Origin: Marivivens niveibacter | GTDB lineage: Bacteria; Pseudomonadota; Alphaproteobacteria; Rhodobacterales; Rhodobacteraceae | Assembly: GCF_002150005.2 (NCBI RefSeq) | Contig: NZ_MSPP01000001.1 | Span: forward strand, 1 to 64,000 | Reading direction: 5' to 3' | Length of the DNA stretch: 64,000 bases | Shown: in pieces, positions 51,266 to 60,751 of the stretch | Layout: each line of letters begins with the position of its first letter | How positions within the stretch are numbered: the first letter of the stretch is position 1 | Program-made: the position numbers and the translations under genes | Notes under the pieces: model-generated | Told to the model about the DNA's origin: nothing | Seen by the model: only the letters and a program-made list of their open reading frames with translations | Databases searched by the model: none

Positions 51266-51895
51266 ATGTTCTACGAAAAACTTGAATGGCGCTATGCAAC
51301 CAAAGCTATGGATGCTGCCCAAACTGTACCTGCCGAAAAACTGGAACGTATCATTGACGCCGCACGCAAAGCGCCAACTTCGTCCGGTTTGCAGCCATTC
51401 CAACTGCTCGTCGTGAAAGACGCAGAAACCCGCGCGAAACTATCCGAAGCCGCATTCGGTCAGAAACAGTTGGTTGATGGCACCGCTGTTTTGGTTTTCG
51501 CGGCCTGGGATAACTATTCCGAAGAACGCATTGATGGCGTTGTAGACCTGCACGCAGAAATCCGCGGCGAAAAATCTGATGCGCTGGTGACATATTACGA
51601 TGGCCTGAAAGGCATGTATCTGCCACGCGATGAGCGCACTAACTTTGAACACGCAGCGCGTCAGGCCTATATCGCACTTGGTTTTGCTATGATGGCTGCT
51701 GCGGAAGAAGAGGTTGATGCAACCCCGATGGAAGGTTTTGATCCAGCTGCCTTCGACGAAATTCTGGGTCTGAAAGACAAAGGCCTGAAATCGGTGGTTA
51801 TTCTGCCGGTTGGATACCGTAAACCTGAAAACGACTGGCTGCTGCCGCAGAAAAAGGTTCGCCGTAGCCGCGAAAATTTTGTAACCGAAGTATAA
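51266..51895 (+). CDS. NAD(P)H nitroreductase family oxidoreductase (NfsB-like)
   Basis: A 209-residue FMN enzyme: WRYATKAMDAAQTVPAEKLE (FMN phosphate Arg/Lys), DAARKAPTSSGLQPFQLLVV, HAARQAYIALGFAMMAAAEE and GLKSVVILPVGYRKPENDWL. Likely acts on quinones or nitroaromatics in the cytoplasm. AAAGGA precedes ATG 51266. Divergent from hxlR and probably controlled by it; the pair separates cmk from rpsA. Confidence 0.9.
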   Translation: MFYEKLEWRYATKAMDAAQTVPAEKLERIIDAARKAPTSSGLQPFQLLVVKDAETRAKLSEAAFGQKQLVDGTAVLVFAAWDNYSEERIDGVVDLHAEIRGEKSDALVTYYDGLKGMYLPRDERTNFEHAARQAYIALGFAMMAAAEEEVDATPMEGFDPAAFDEILGLKDKGLKSVVILPVGYRKPENDWLLPQKKVRRSRENFVTEV

Positions 51896-51901
51896 CGAAT
51901 T

Positions 51902-51927
51902 GGGCCTCGCGATTGCGGGGCCTTTTT
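51902..51927 (+). terminator. Rho-independent terminator of the nitroreductase gene
   Basis: GGCCTCGC and GCGGGGCC form a stem (one wobble) around GATT, followed by TTTTT. Confidence 0.88.
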
Positions 51928-51959
51928 CATTCTTGCTTGCGGCGTGTCGGTCGACCCGA

Positions 51960-52150
51960 CAACCCTTGCAATTAAGGCAAAATCACAGTAAACGCGCGTC
52001 TGTCCAAAGTGGGGAACACATCCACGGGCGCAGATTCGGGCAGGGTCGGAAACATCCGGCCCTCTTTGTTTTGCGTTTAGGGCACCAACCAAAGACCGGT
52101 GGAACCAACCACCCGGCCAGAAAAAAAACGTGTAAAGGAAATAACGCCAC
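51960..52150 (+). promoter_or_regulatory. rpsA 5' leader and promoter region
   Basis: About 190 non-coding bases before rpsA. Two possible hairpins: GCCCT...AGGGC around 52060-52084, and CCGGTGG-AACCAA-CCACCCGG (52096-52116, with a bulge) followed by an A-run. AAAGGA at about 52135 is the ribosome binding site. Leaders of rpsA are often autoregulated by S1 in bacteria; whether that holds here is inference. Confidence 0.45.
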
Positions 52151-53827
52151 ATGGCTAACGCATCCATGGAGGAATTCGAAGCCCTCCTTAACGAAAGCTT
52201 CGAAATCGACACCCCTGCTGAAGGTTCGGTTGTCAAAGGTAAGGTCATCTCGATCGAGGCTGGCCAAGCTATCATCGACGTAGGCTACAAAATGGAAGGC
52301 CGCGTTGATCTGAAAGAATTCGCTAACCCAGGCGAAGCTCCATCCATCGCTATCGGCGACGAAGTCGAAGTGTTCCTGCGCGCAGCGGAGAACGCACGTG
52401 GCGAAGCTGTTATCTCGCGCGAGATGGCACGCCGCGAAGAAGCATGGGACCGTCTGGAAAAAGCATACGCTGCAGAAGAGCGCGTCGAAGGCGCAATCTT
52501 TGGCCGCGTCAAAGGCGGCTTTACTGTCGATCTGGGCGGCGCTGTTGCGTTCCTGCCAGGCAGCCAAGTTGACGTTCGCCCAGTGCGTGACGCTGGCCCT
52601 CTGATGGGTCTGAAGCAACCATTCCAGATCCTGAAAATGGACCGCCGCCGTGGCAACATCGTTGTTTCGCGTCGCGCAATCCTGGAAGAGTCGCGTGCAG
52701 AACAGCGTGCTGAAGTTATCGGCAACCTGTCCGAAGGTCAGTCGGTTGAAGGCGTTGTTAAAAACATCACCGAATATGGTGCATTCGTTGACCTGGGCGG
52801 CGTAGACGGCCTGCTGCACGTCACCGACATGGCATGGCGCCGTGTGAACCACCCATCGGAAATCCTGACAATTGGTGAAACCATCAACGTTCAGGTTATC
52901 AAGATCAACAAAGACACCCACCGCATCTCGCTGGGCATGAAGCAGCTGCAAGCTGATCCATGGGATTCTGTTGAAAACAAATACCCACTGGAATCGGTAC
53001 ACCAGGGCCGCGTGACCAACATCACCGACTACGGTGCATTCGTAGAGCTGGAGCCAGGTGTCGAAGGTCTGGTACACGTTTCCGAAATGTCGTGGACCAA
53101 AAAGAACGTACACCCAGGCAAAATCGTTTCGACCTCGCAAGAAGTCGAAGTCATGGTTCTGGAAATCGATTCGTCCAAACGTCGCGTTTCGCTTGGCCTG
53201 AAACAGACCCAGCGCAACCCATGGGAAGTCTTTGCTGAGACCCACCCAGAAGGTACGCAGGTTGAAGGCGAAGTTAAGAACATCACCGAATTCGGTCTGT
53301 TCGTTGGCCTGCCAGGCGACATCGACGGTATGGTTCACCTGTCCGACCTGTCGTGGGACGAGCGTGGCGAAGATGCGATCCAGAACTACCGCAAAGGCGA
53401 CATGGTCAAAGCCGTTGTCACCGAAGTGGACGTCGAAAAAGAGCGTATCTCTCTGTCGATCAAAGCTGTTGAAGGCGACCCATTCGCTGAAGCAATCGGC
53501 GGCGTAAAGCGTGGTTCGGTTATCACCGTTGAAGTCACCGCAATCGAAGATGGCGGTGTTGAGGTTGAGTACGAAGGCATGAAATCGTTCATCCGTCGTT
53601 CCGACCTGTCGCGTGACCGTGCTGACCAGCGTCCAGAGCGTTTCGGCGTAGGCGACAAAGTCGACGTTCGCGTAACCAACGTAGACAGCAAAACCCGCAA
53701 ATTGGGTCTGTCGATCAAAGCACGCGAAATCGCAGAAGAAAAAGAAGCTGTTGAGCAGTACGGTTCGTCCGACTCCGGCGCTTCGCTGGGTGACATCCTG
53801 GGCGCAGCCCTGAAAAGCAACGACTAA
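52151..53827 (+). CDS. rpsA: 30S ribosomal protein S1
   Basis: It binds mRNA and helps translation initiation. 558 residues with six S1 (OB-fold) repeats; repeats 3 to 6 are very clear, for example GVVKNITEYGAFVDLGGVDG, RVTNITDYGAFVELEPGVEG and GEVKNITEFGLFVGLPGDID. Codon use is strongly biased to a few codons (GCT, GGT, CGT), as expected for a highly expressed ribosomal protein. It has its own leader and a strong terminator. Confidence 0.97.
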   Translation: MANASMEEFEALLNESFEIDTPAEGSVVKGKVISIEAGQAIIDVGYKMEGRVDLKEFANPGEAPSIAIGDEVEVFLRAAENARGEAVISREMARREEAWDRLEKAYAAEERVEGAIFGRVKGGFTVDLGGAVAFLPGSQVDVRPVRDAGPLMGLKQPFQILKMDRRRGNIVVSRRAILEESRAEQRAEVIGNLSEGQSVEGVVKNITEYGAFVDLGGVDGLLHVTDMAWRRVNHPSEILTIGETINVQVIKINKDTHRISLGMKQLQADPWDSVENKYPLESVHQGRVTNITDYGAFVELEPGVEGLVHVSEMSWTKKNVHPGKIVSTSQEVEVMVLEIDSSKRRVSLGLKQTQRNPWEVFAETHPEGTQVEGEVKNITEFGLFVGLPGDIDGMVHLSDLSWDERGEDAIQNYRKGDMVKAVVTEVDVEKERISLSIKAVEGDPFAEAIGGVKRGSVITVEVTAIEDGGVEVEYEGMKSFIRRSDLSRDRADQRPERFGVGDKVDVRVTNVDSKTRKLGLSIKAREIAEEKEAVEQYGSSDSGASLGDILGAALKSND

Positions 53828-53852
53828 TCAGTCGCGCTGATCACCAAAAAGA

Positions 53853-53885
53853 ACCCCGTCACGGTAACGTGGCGGGGTTTTTTTA
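53853..53885 (+). terminator. Rho-independent terminator of rpsA
   Basis: ACCCCGTCACG and CGTGGCGGGGT pair over 11 bp (one wobble) around GTAA and run into seven or more T. Confidence 0.95.
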
Positions 53886-54102
53886 TGCGAATCAAACCTT
53901 TCGACTGCTGCAGTGCAGCGGTCTGTATCTGTGAACAATTGTGGTTGTTCTGGTCGGATAATTGACCCAACCGCCCGAAATTCATGCGAAAATTCGCGTT
54001 TTGGACTAGATAGACCTATTTCCCGATCTAATTTCCTTTCCTATAGTCGATGTCACGGCACAATGAATTGCCTAGTATGTTTCCTGAGGGGGGATCGTTT
54101 TC

Positions 54103-54387
54103 ATGATCAGATCTGAACTGATCCAAAAGATTGCCGACGAAAATCCGCATCTGTACCAGCGTGACGTCGAAAAAATTGTAAATACCGTGTTCGACACGAT
54201 TACCGAAGCAATGGCAGATGGTCACCGCGTGGAACTGCGCGGTTTTGGCGCCTTTTCGGTTAAGAAACGTGATGCCAGAACAGGCAGAAACCCGCGCACC
54301 GGTGAATCGGTCGAGGTTGATGAAAAACACGTTCCGTTCTTTAAGACAGGCAAATTACTGCGTGATCGTCTGAACGGCGACGAATAA
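54103..54387 (+). CDS. ihfB: Integration host factor subunit beta
   Basis: The beta half of the DNA-bending heterodimer IHF. 94 residues: [60 protein letters not shown] and [19 protein letters not shown]; the GRNPRTG segment carries the intercalating Pro. Follows rpsA, a widely conserved order. The gap of about 215 bp upstream holds the rpsA terminator and presumably its own promoter (a TATAGT lies near 54040). Confidence 0.96.
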   Translation: MIRSELIQKIADENPHLYQRDVEKIVNTVFDTITEAMADGHRVELRGFGAFSVKKRDARTGRNPRTGESVEVDEKHVPFFKTGKLLRDRLNGDE

Positions 54388-54396
54388 GAGAGACGG

Positions 54397-54744
54397 ATGA
54401 AAACCTTACGTTATGCTTTCTGGGGCCTCGTTGCCCTGTGTCTGGTGTTGGTCGGATTGGCCAATACCGAAGTTGTCCTACTACGAGCAATGCCGCCTGC
54501 ATTGGCGTCGCTGTTGGGGATTTCGCCTGATATCGAAATCCCGCTGTTTATGGCAATTTTCCTAGGCGTAGGCGTTGGGTTGTTCATCGGTTTTCTTTGG
54601 GAATGGATTCGCGAACACAAAAACCGTGCCGAAGGACGTGCAAAAGCACGCGAAGCGGCTCAGCTACGTCGCGAATTGGACCGTCTGAAAGATATGGACG
54701 GCGACGGCAAAGACGATGTTCTGCAATTGGTTGAACGTACGTAA
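54397..54744 (+). CDS. LapA/DUF1049 family membrane protein
   Basis: A 115-residue protein with two membrane helices (FWGLVALCLVLVGLANTEVV; LFMAIFLGVGVGLFIGFLWE) and a basic coiled-coil tail (NRAEGRAKAREAAQLRRELD). The E. coli relative LapA assists LPS assembly with LapB; no lapB is adjacent. It is 9 bases after ihfB and its stop abuts the trpF start, so ihfB-lapA-trpF look co-transcribed. Confidence 0.9.
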   Translation: MKTLRYAFWGLVALCLVLVGLANTEVVLLRAMPPALASLLGISPDIEIPLFMAIFLGVGVGLFIGFLWEWIREHKNRAEGRAKAREAAQLRRELDRLKDMDGDGKDDVLQLVERT

Positions 54745-55386
54745 ATGCCTGACGTCAGAGTAAAAATTTGCGGCCTGCGCGATAGCGCGGGCATTCAAGC
54801 TGCGGCAGATGCTGGCGCGGCATACGTAGGTTTTGTGTTCTTTCCCAAAAGTCCGCGGAACGTGTCGATTGCTGATGCTGCCATGTTGGCCGTTCAGGTT
54901 CCAATCGGTGTAGCGAAAGTCGCGTTGGTCGTTGATGCCAATGATGCGTTTCTGGACCAGCTGACGGCTAATGTTCCGCTGGACATGATCCAGTTGCATG
55001 GGGCTGAAACGCCTGAACGTGTATCCGAGGTACGGGCGAAATACGGCCTTCCCGTCATGAAGGCGATCAGCCTGTCATCCCCCGAAGACGCGCATCAGAT
55101 CGACGTTTATAGCCAAGTTGCCGACCAATTGCTGGTTGATGCCAAACCGCCGGCTGGGTCTGACCTGCCGGGCGGCAATGGGCACGAATGGGATTGGACA
55201 TTGGCGCGCCGCAAATATTGGACCCGCCCGTGGATGCTGGCCGGCGGTTTGACCCCTGAAAACGTCGCCCGAGCCGTGGATCTAACTGGCGCGCGGCAGG
55301 TTGATGTGTCGTCTGGCGTAGAAAGCGCCAAGGGCATCAAAGATCATGAGTTAATCCATAAATTCGTCAAAGCGGCGCAAGCCTGA
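54745..55386 (+). CDS. trpF: Phosphoribosylanthranilate isomerase
   Basis: Tryptophan synthesis, Amadori rearrangement of PRA to CdRP. 213 residues, TIM barrel: [20 protein letters not shown]-like start (KICGL with catalytic Cys), [43 protein letters not shown] (catalytic Asp) and [31 protein letters not shown]. It begins right after the lapA stop and precedes trpB by 117 bp. Confidence 0.96.
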   Translation: MPDVRVKICGLRDSAGIQAAADAGAAYVGFVFFPKSPRNVSIADAAMLAVQVPIGVAKVALVVDANDAFLDQLTANVPLDMIQLHGAETPERVSEVRAKYGLPVMKAISLSSPEDAHQIDVYSQVADQLLVDAKPPAGSDLPGGNGHEWDWTLARRKYWTRPWMLAGGLTPENVARAVDLTGARQVDVSSGVESAKGIKDHELIHKFVKAAQA

Positions 55387-55442
55387 TCAGTGGGCTTGTC
55401 CAGTCGGTGGATAAGCCTAGAAATACGGTTGGGCGCGGCGGG

Positions 55443-55470
55443 CTCTCTTTACCCTTGGGGCGCAAGAGAG
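55443..55470 (+). repeat. Inverted repeat in the trpF-trpB gap
   Basis: CTCTCTT (55443-55449) and AAGAGAG (55464-55470) can pair over 7 bp with a 14-nt loop, 33 bases before trpB. No leader peptide rich in Trp codons was found, so classic attenuation is not supported. Confidence 0.35.
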
Positions 55471-55503
55471 TAGGAGTTTTCGGGCAAACGCGGGGAGGCC
55501 AAA

Positions 55504-56760
55504 ATGGCAGACGATCTATTCAACAGCTTTATGAACGGTCCTGACGAAAACGGACGTTTTGGCGATTACGGTGGCCGTTTTGTTGCCGAAACGCTGATGC
55601 CGCTGATCCTGGATCTGCAGGCGGAATACGAAAACGCCAAAGACGACCCCACGTTCTGGGCGGAAATGGATGACCTGTGGAAACACTATGTCGGTCGTCC
55701 GTCGCCACTGTATTACGCGTCCCGCATGACCGAAGAGTTGGGCGGCGCAAAGATCTACCTAAAGCGTGACGAGCTGAACCACACTGGCGCGCATAAAATC
55801 AACAACGTGTTGGGCCAGATCATTCTGGCGCGCCGCATGGGCAAAACCCGCATTATTGCCGAAACCGGTGCAGGTCAGCACGGCGTTGCGACCGCGACCG
55901 TATGTGCGAAATTCGGCCTGAAATGCGTTGTTTACATGGGCGCGCACGACGTTGAACGCCAGCAGCCGAACGTATTTCGCATGAAATTGCTGGGCGCCGA
56001 AGTTGTTGCTGTGACCTCGGGTCGTGGTACGTTGAAAGATGCGATGAACGACGCGCTGCGCGACTGGGTGACCAACGTCGAAGACACGTTCTATTGCATC
56101 GGTACCGTTGCTGGTCCGCACCCATACCCTGCGATGGTCCGCGATTTCCAATCGATCATCGGTAAAGAGGTTCGTTGGCAGCTGCCTGAACAAGAGGGCG
56201 AAGGCCGTTTGCCTGACACCGTGATCGCGGCGATTGGTGGCGGTTCGAACGCGATGGGACTGTTCTATCCGTTCTTGGATGATCCATCGGTCAACATCAT
56301 CGGGGTCGAGGCCGGCGGCAAAGGCGTCAACGAAAAGATGGAGCATTGCGCATCGCTGACGGGTGGCCGCCCGGGCGTTCTGCACGGTAACCGCACCTAT
56401 CTGCTGCAGGATGACGATGGTCAGATCCTTGAAGGATTCTCGATCTCGGCGGGTCTGGATTATCCGGGCATTGGCCCTGAACATGCTTGGCTGAATGACA
56501 TCGGCCGTGCGCAGTACGTGTCGATCACCGACAAAGAGGCGCTAGAGGCATTCCAGTTTGCCTGCCGCACCGAAGGCATCATTCCTGCGCTGGAACCATC
56601 CCACGCGTTGGCACATGTGATGAAAATCGCGCCAACCCTGCCGAAAGACCACATTCTGGTGATGAATATGTGCGGTCGCGGCGACAAAGACATCTTTACC
56701 GTTGCGCGTCACCTAGGCGTGGATATGGGCGGCAAATCCGAAGGTCGCGATACCGATTAA
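55504..56760 (+). CDS. trpB: Tryptophan synthase beta chain
   Basis: A PLP enzyme that joins indole and serine to tryptophan. 418 residues: [19 protein letters not shown]-like start, [20 protein letters not shown] (PLP Lys in HKINN), [40 protein letters not shown] and [27 protein letters not shown] precedes the ATG. trpA is not in the window behind it; a terminator follows. Confidence 0.97.
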   Translation: MADDLFNSFMNGPDENGRFGDYGGRFVAETLMPLILDLQAEYENAKDDPTFWAEMDDLWKHYVGRPSPLYYASRMTEELGGAKIYLKRDELNHTGAHKINNVLGQIILARRMGKTRIIAETGAGQHGVATATVCAKFGLKCVVYMGAHDVERQQPNVFRMKLLGAEVVAVTSGRGTLKDAMNDALRDWVTNVEDTFYCIGTVAGPHPYPAMVRDFQSIIGKEVRWQLPEQEGEGRLPDTVIAAIGGGSNAMGLFYPFLDDPSVNIIGVEAGGKGVNEKMEHCASLTGGRPGVLHGNRTYLLQDDDGQILEGFSISAGLDYPGIGPEHAWLNDIGRAQYVSITDKEALEAFQFACRTEGIIPALEPSHALAHVMKIAPTLPKDHILVMNMCGRGDKDIFTVARHLGVDMGGKSEGRDTD

Positions 56761-56786
56761 TCGCGCGGTAAACGGACGGAATAGAT

Positions 56787-56820
56787 AAGGGCGAAGGTTG
56801 GCAAACCTTCGCCCTTATTT
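56787..56820 (+). terminator. Rho-independent terminator of trpB
   Basis: AAGGGCGAAGGTT and AACCTTCGCCCTT form a perfect 13-bp stem with a 4-nt loop, followed by ATTTCGTTT. Confidence 0.9.
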
Positions 56821-56896
56821 CGTTTGGCGAATTTCATCGTGGCCCGTTACGTGCGCATGTCGGCGGCGACTCAATGAAATCACGAGGGCCAGTCCA

Positions 56897-57505
56897 ATGT
56901 CATTGTTTACCCGAGTTTTGCCGACCGTTGCGCTGTTCGCTGGGGTGTTTGCGGCGCCTGTTCAAGCATTGACCGTAACAGAAGCGATCACCGCCGCCGA
57001 AGAGGCGGGATACAGCGTTGTAGCAGTACGCACATCACCTGATGGAACTGTCGTATCAGTTTTGGCGACGGATGGTTCGGACTATTACGACATTGAGTAC
57101 GATACGACATCGGCTGAGACTGTGACCACCACCGTCGATGTACGCGATGATGCCACCGCCGCCACATCAGAGGATGTCGCAGCTGCCATCGCCGCGGCTG
57201 AGGCCGCAGGGTATACCGTTGTGTCGGTGCGATCGACCGATAGCGGTGTGTCGGTTTTGGCGACAGACGGTGAAACGCTGTATGACGTCGATTACGACAG
57301 CGCGACCGGTACCGCGACAACAGAAACATCTACCCGCCCCGCACGTCATCACGGGGGGCGCCCGGACCGAGATGTCGAAGAAACCGATTCCACAGAAACC
57401 ACTGACGAAAGTGACGAAACCCGTCCTGAACGTGATGACCGCCGCAATGACCGAGGCCACGGCGGCCGCGGGGGCGAAAAAAATGGCCCGAACGGGCGAC
57501 GGTAA
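56897..57505 (+). CDS. Secreted protein with two tandem PepSY-like domains
   Basis: A 202-residue protein: signal peptide ending PVQALT, then two similar PepSY-like units of about 48 residues, TEAITAAEEAGYSVVAVRTS ... GSDYYDIEYD and AAAIAAAEAAGYTVVSVRST ... GETLYDVDYD, clearly an internal duplication. A tail rich in Arg, Gly, Asp (HHGGRPDRDVEETD; DDRRNDRGHGGRGG) ends the protein. Probably periplasmic. PepSY domains often restrain or sense proteases or signal proteins. It leads a cluster with a second PepSY gene and a membrane LuxR regulator. Confidence 0.75.
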   Translation: MSLFTRVLPTVALFAGVFAAPVQALTVTEAITAAEEAGYSVVAVRTSPDGTVVSVLATDGSDYYDIEYDTTSAETVTTTVDVRDDATAATSEDVAAAIAAAEAAGYTVVSVRSTDSGVSVLATDGETLYDVDYDSATGTATTETSTRPARHHGGRPDRDVEETDSTETTDESDETRPERDDRRNDRGHGGRGGEKNGPNGRR

Positions 57506-57575
57506 TCTTTGGTTTATTCGTTTAACCCTCATCGTCGCGATAAATGGCGGCGATGACTGCTAGGTAAGGCACATA

Positions 57576-58007
57576 ATGAAACTTTTGCGAATGGCACTTT
57601 TGGGGGCTGGTCTGTTGTGGGGCGGCATTGCGCATGCGCAGTCCACTCCGGAAGAGATTGCAGCCCAATTGATTGCTGAAGGTTACACCGATGTGCAGAT
57701 CGAACGAACCTTGTTGGGTCGTGTTAGGATCGTTGCCAGCGGCGCGGACGGACGCCGCGAAATCGTGATACAGCCGACAACCGGCGTGATTTTGCGGGAT
57801 CGGGTTCAGGGTGACAATCCACGCCCTACGCCGCGGGACGACCGCGATCCTATGTCGCCGCCTTCTGCGCCGCCTGACGGTGCGGATAATGACGACGCAC
57901 GCCCCGATCGCCCCCAGCCTCCAGATGACCAAGGCCACGATCGGCCCGAACCGCCTGATCGTGACAGAAATGATAAGGGCGATGAACGTCCCCCACAGGA
58001 ACAATAG
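57576..58007 (+). CDS. Secreted PepSY-domain protein with Pro/Asp-rich tail
   Basis: A 143-residue protein: signal MKLLRMALLGAGLLWGGIAH, cut after AHA, a single PepSY-like unit (about 24-72, PEEIAAQLIAEGYTDVQIER, REIVIQPTTGVILRDRVQG) and a disordered tail (PPDGADNDDARPDRPQPPDD). The next gene, a membrane LuxR regulator, starts 2 bases after its stop. I suggest it reports an envelope signal to that regulator, as inference from order alone. Confidence 0.8.
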   Translation: MKLLRMALLGAGLLWGGIAHAQSTPEEIAAQLIAEGYTDVQIERTLLGRVRIVASGADGRREIVIQPTTGVILRDRVQGDNPRPTPRDDRDPMSPPSAPPDGADNDDARPDRPQPPDDQGHDRPEPPDRDRNDKGDERPPQEQ

Positions 58008-58009
58008 AT

Positions 58010-58543
58010 ATGGATTTTGTAAACAGACTACAGGCGGCGTCGCTGGGCATGGTGATGGTCATATCGCTGCAGGTTGTGTGTGCGTGTGTTTTTGTATGGG
58101 AACTGCTGTCATCGGTGACGGGCGGTGTGTTGCCACCTATTCCGTGGCAGGTATTTGAAATTGTGCAAATTATCGCGGCGGCTGGTTTGATCGCAGGGAT
58201 TGTGTTGGGCGCACGCCTGTTGCGGAAATCCGAATGTCGCGCAGAACAGGCCGAAAATCGTCTGCGTGCGGCATCAGGTGCTTTTGGCGAACTGGTGGAA
58301 GAACGGTTTGAACAATGGGCACTGACACCAGCCGAACGTGATGTGGCGCTGTTTGCGATCAAAGGTATGACGACGGCTGAAATCGCATCCTTGCGCAACA
58401 CGTCCGAAGGCACGGTCAAGGCGCAGACAGCATCCATCTACCGCAAGGCAGGTGTATCGGGCCGCCCGCAACTGATCAGTCTGTTTATCGAAGATTTGTT
58501 GGACGCAGAAACCGCCGCCCCCATACGTCAGGCGGTTGCGTGA
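58010..58543 (+). CDS. Membrane-anchored LuxR-type HTH regulator
   Basis: A 177-residue protein: two membrane helices (about 12-36, GMVMVISLQVVCACVFVWEL; about 46-68, FEIVQIIAAAGLIAGIVLGA), a short helical linker (RKSECRAEQAENRLRAASGA) and a C-terminal LuxR HTH (about 106-165: LTPAERDVALFAIKGMTTAE, IASLRNTSEGTVKAQTASIY). The HTH would face the cytoplasm and the loop the periplasm, near two secreted PepSY proteins encoded just before it. Its last 16 bases overlap the convergent DUF2237 gene. Confidence 0.85.
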   Translation: MDFVNRLQAASLGMVMVISLQVVCACVFVWELLSSVTGGVLPPIPWQVFEIVQIIAAAGLIAGIVLGARLLRKSECRAEQAENRLRAASGAFGELVEERFEQWALTPAERDVALFAIKGMTTAEIASLRNTSEGTVKAQTASIYRKAGVSGRPQLISLFIEDLLDAETAAPIRQAVA

Positions 58544-58902
58544 CGTTGCAGAATTTCCAGTGGAACGATGTCCAAGGCACCTTTGTGCGTCGCCTTTAGG
58601 TCAACCAGCGGGGCGCAGCCTTCGTCGGCGGCCTGCAAAAAACGTCCAGCGCATAGGCACCATTTGTCACCTGCCTTTAGGCCCGGAAAATTGAACGCCG
58701 GTACAGGTGTCGACAGATCGTTACCAACGTATTTGGAATAGGCCAGAAATTCGTCCGTCATGACGGCACAAACCGTATGGCTGCCTGTATCTTCGCTGCA
58801 GGTATTGCAGTGTCCATCCCGGAAATAGCCCGTTAGAGGATCGGAAGAGCAGGGGATTAACGGATCACCGTAGACGTTCACGGATGGATCTTGTTCGTAC
58901 AT
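58528..58902 (-). CDS. DUF2237 family protein
   Basis: A 124-residue soluble protein rich in Cys: NVYGDPLIPCSSDPLTGYFR, DGHCNTCSEDTGSHTVCAVM, DEFLAYSKYVGNDLSTP and KWCLCAGRFLQAADEG, then DLKATHKGALDIVPLEIL. This is the conserved COG3651 pattern. Function unknown; the Cys set suggests metal or redox involvement. 12 bases after the DUF2332 gene, so likely in one transcript with it. Confidence 0.9.
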   Translation of the reverse strand: MYEQDPSVNVYGDPLIPCSSDPLTGYFRDGHCNTCSEDTGSHTVCAVMTDEFLAYSKYVGNDLSTPVPAFNFPGLKAGDKWCLCAGRFLQAADEGCAPLVDLKATHKGALDIVPLEILQRHATA

Positions 58903-58914
58903 TTGATGCCTTTC

Positions 58915-59946
58915 CTAAACGGGCGGTGCCCACTGTACCCAGCGACCATGAAAATCCATACGGCCAAGCGATAGTTTCAGATCATTGGGCCACAGGCGCA
59001 ACGATATCCCTGCGCCTTCGCCTTTGCCGTCATTTTCGATCAGTAGCCACGCAAGAGGCGCATCAGCATTCGTCGCGCGCCCTACCATTTCCATGATTGC
59101 TTCACCGCGGTATTGAGCGTCTCTGGGCAAATACTGCCACGCGATTGTTGAATAGACCAAGGTTAGATGGCCTTTGCGCGTGGACAGCGATTTGCTCAGC
59201 CAATCTACGGCGTCGGCCTGATCTATTTTGGCGTTGAACATGGAAATCGCCGCATCGGTCATGTCCATCCTTTGGGGCTGGTCCGGCCAGATGTAGGATT
59301 TGAGTCGCAGGCGGTCGATTGGGCTGTGTATGTCAATCGGCGCTAGATCAACGCCGCGCCGGTCGCTGATGGCTACTGTTCCCGCAGGCGGTAGGTTTCC
59401 CTGCCAATCTGGCATCAATTGCACTTTGCTATCGGCAGGGCCAAAGGTTGCGTCGCCCGCGTTCAGTGCGAATTGATCCCACATCAAATTCAGACCCGCG
59501 CTGCATCCGATTTCGCGCAAATCGATCGGCAGCCCATAGCGACGATTGAGCCATTGACCCGCCGCGATCAGGCCTGCGCTACGACGGACTTCGTTCGTTT
59601 GGGGCGGACTGTCGATGAAGGTCGAAATATAGGCTGCTTCTTTATCTAGCGCCCAGTCCACGGCTCCCCAAAGGATTTCGATATCCAGTTCATTGGGGGG
59701 ATATGCGTCTTGTAGTCCGCAACGGTCCAGCATCCGCAGGGCATGGAGCGCCCCCGTCAGGCGCAAAGGCACAGATTCAGCCGCAGGACCCAAGTCGCCG
59801 GGCCAGTTAAAGAGGCGTTTCTTTAGCGGCGTATCGGGGCGTAGACGTTCTGCCAAAAGCTCTAGCAGGGTTCGCATAAAAGGCGATCCCAGTTTTTCGC
59901 AGGCGTTTGCCTGTTCTATCAGAGCTTCGGTCAGGCGTGCGGTCAT
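58915..59946 (-). CDS. DUF2332 domain protein
   Basis: A 343-residue protein. N-terminal helical [20 protein letters not shown]; then the family core [80 protein letters not shown] and [20 protein letters not shown]. The [10 protein letters not shown] segment looks like a Rossmann-type glycine motif, so a methyltransferase-like fold is possible. Function unknown. It overlaps pth by 4 bases and is probably co-transcribed with it. Confidence 0.88.
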   Translation of the reverse strand: MTARLTEALIEQANACEKLGSPFMRTLLELLAERLRPDTPLKKRLFNWPGDLGPAAESVPLRLTGALHALRMLDRCGLQDAYPPNELDIEILWGAVDWALDKEAAYISTFIDSPPQTNEVRRSAGLIAAGQWLNRRYGLPIDLREIGCSAGLNLMWDQFALNAGDATFGPADSKVQLMPDWQGNLPPAGTVAISDRRGVDLAPIDIHSPIDRLRLKSYIWPDQPQRMDMTDAAISMFNAKIDQADAVDWLSKSLSTRKGHLTLVYSTIAWQYLPRDAQYRGEAIMEMVGRATNADAPLAWLLIENDGKGEGAGISLRLWPNDLKLSLGRMDFHGRWVQWAPPV

Positions 59947-60641
59947 TTGAATTTGTCTGCTAGTTTCTGCAACGGGCTGCGGTTATCGACCTCAGGCTCT
60001 GCGGGCGAATCCTTTTTCTTTTTTTCGGCAGGTTGCGCAGGTTTTTTACCCTGTTGTCCGGTCCCTGAACGCGGCGGGTTCACGCGCAAGGCGACTGCGT
60101 TCATGAATTTTGCGCCGTCACCTGCGGCCAAATCGGCTGCGCCATCGCTGCAGCCGCGGATCATATCATCCAGCCAATCTTGATCAGCCTTGGCAAAATC
60201 GGACAGCACATAGCCCGCAACGCGGTCTTTGTGGCCGGGGTGGCCGATGCCCATGCGGATACGGTCATAGTCCGCGCCGATGTGCTGATGGATCGACCGC
60301 AGCCCGTTATGGCCCGCATGCCCTCCGCCCGTTTTCAGGCGACATTTGCCAGGGGCAAGGTCCAATTCGTCATGGAAAACAATGACATCCGCTGGCGTTA
60401 GTTTGTGAAACCGCATCGCTTCGCCCACGGCCTGACCTGATAGGTTCATGAATGTGTCGGGTTTCAGCAGGATGACTTTTTCCGAACCCAACCTGCCTTC
60501 GCTGGTTTGGCCCTGAAATTTCGACCGCCACGGTGTGAAACCGTGGTCGTCTGCAATGCGATCCAATGCCATAAACCCGATGTTATGACGGTTCTGCGCG
60601 TATTTCGCGCCGGGGTTGCCTAGGCCTACAAATAACTTCAT
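59943..60641 (-). CDS. pth: Peptidyl-tRNA hydrolase
   Basis: It frees tRNA from peptidyl-tRNA released by stalled ribosomes. 232 residues: [20 protein letters not shown] (catalytic His), [40 protein letters not shown] (catalytic Asp) and [20 protein letters not shown]. The C-terminal 40 residues are a Lys/Pro-rich extension ([20 protein letters not shown]) not found in the 194-residue E. coli protein. rplY, a common neighbour, is here separated from it by a helicase gene on the other strand. Confidence 0.96.
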   Translation of the reverse strand: MKLFVGLGNPGAKYAQNRHNIGFMALDRIADDHGFTPWRSKFQGQTSEGRLGSEKVILLKPDTFMNLSGQAVGEAMRFHKLTPADVIVFHDELDLAPGKCRLKTGGGHAGHNGLRSIHQHIGADYDRIRMGIGHPGHKDRVAGYVLSDFAKADQDWLDDMIRGCSDGAADLAAGDGAKFMNAVALRVNPPRSGTGQQGKKPAQPAEKKKKDSPAEPEVDNRSPLQKLADKFK

Positions 60642-60751
60642 TCCTTACCCATACCCTCAGGGCATGGCAGAGCCAACATATTTGCTATATACATAGGGCA
60701 GTGCCCCGTGTATTCGGCGGCCTTGACCTTTTGACCCGAAAGCCTCCTGAC

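Noticed and set aside
51983-53338. 451-codon open frame antisense to rpsA
   Set aside because: It mirrors the strongly biased codons of rpsA on the other strand, has no recognisable domain and no ribosome site, and rpsA is unmistakable.
55759-56484. 241-codon open frame antisense to trpB
   Set aside because: Shadow of a highly conserved gene; composition is unlike a real protein.
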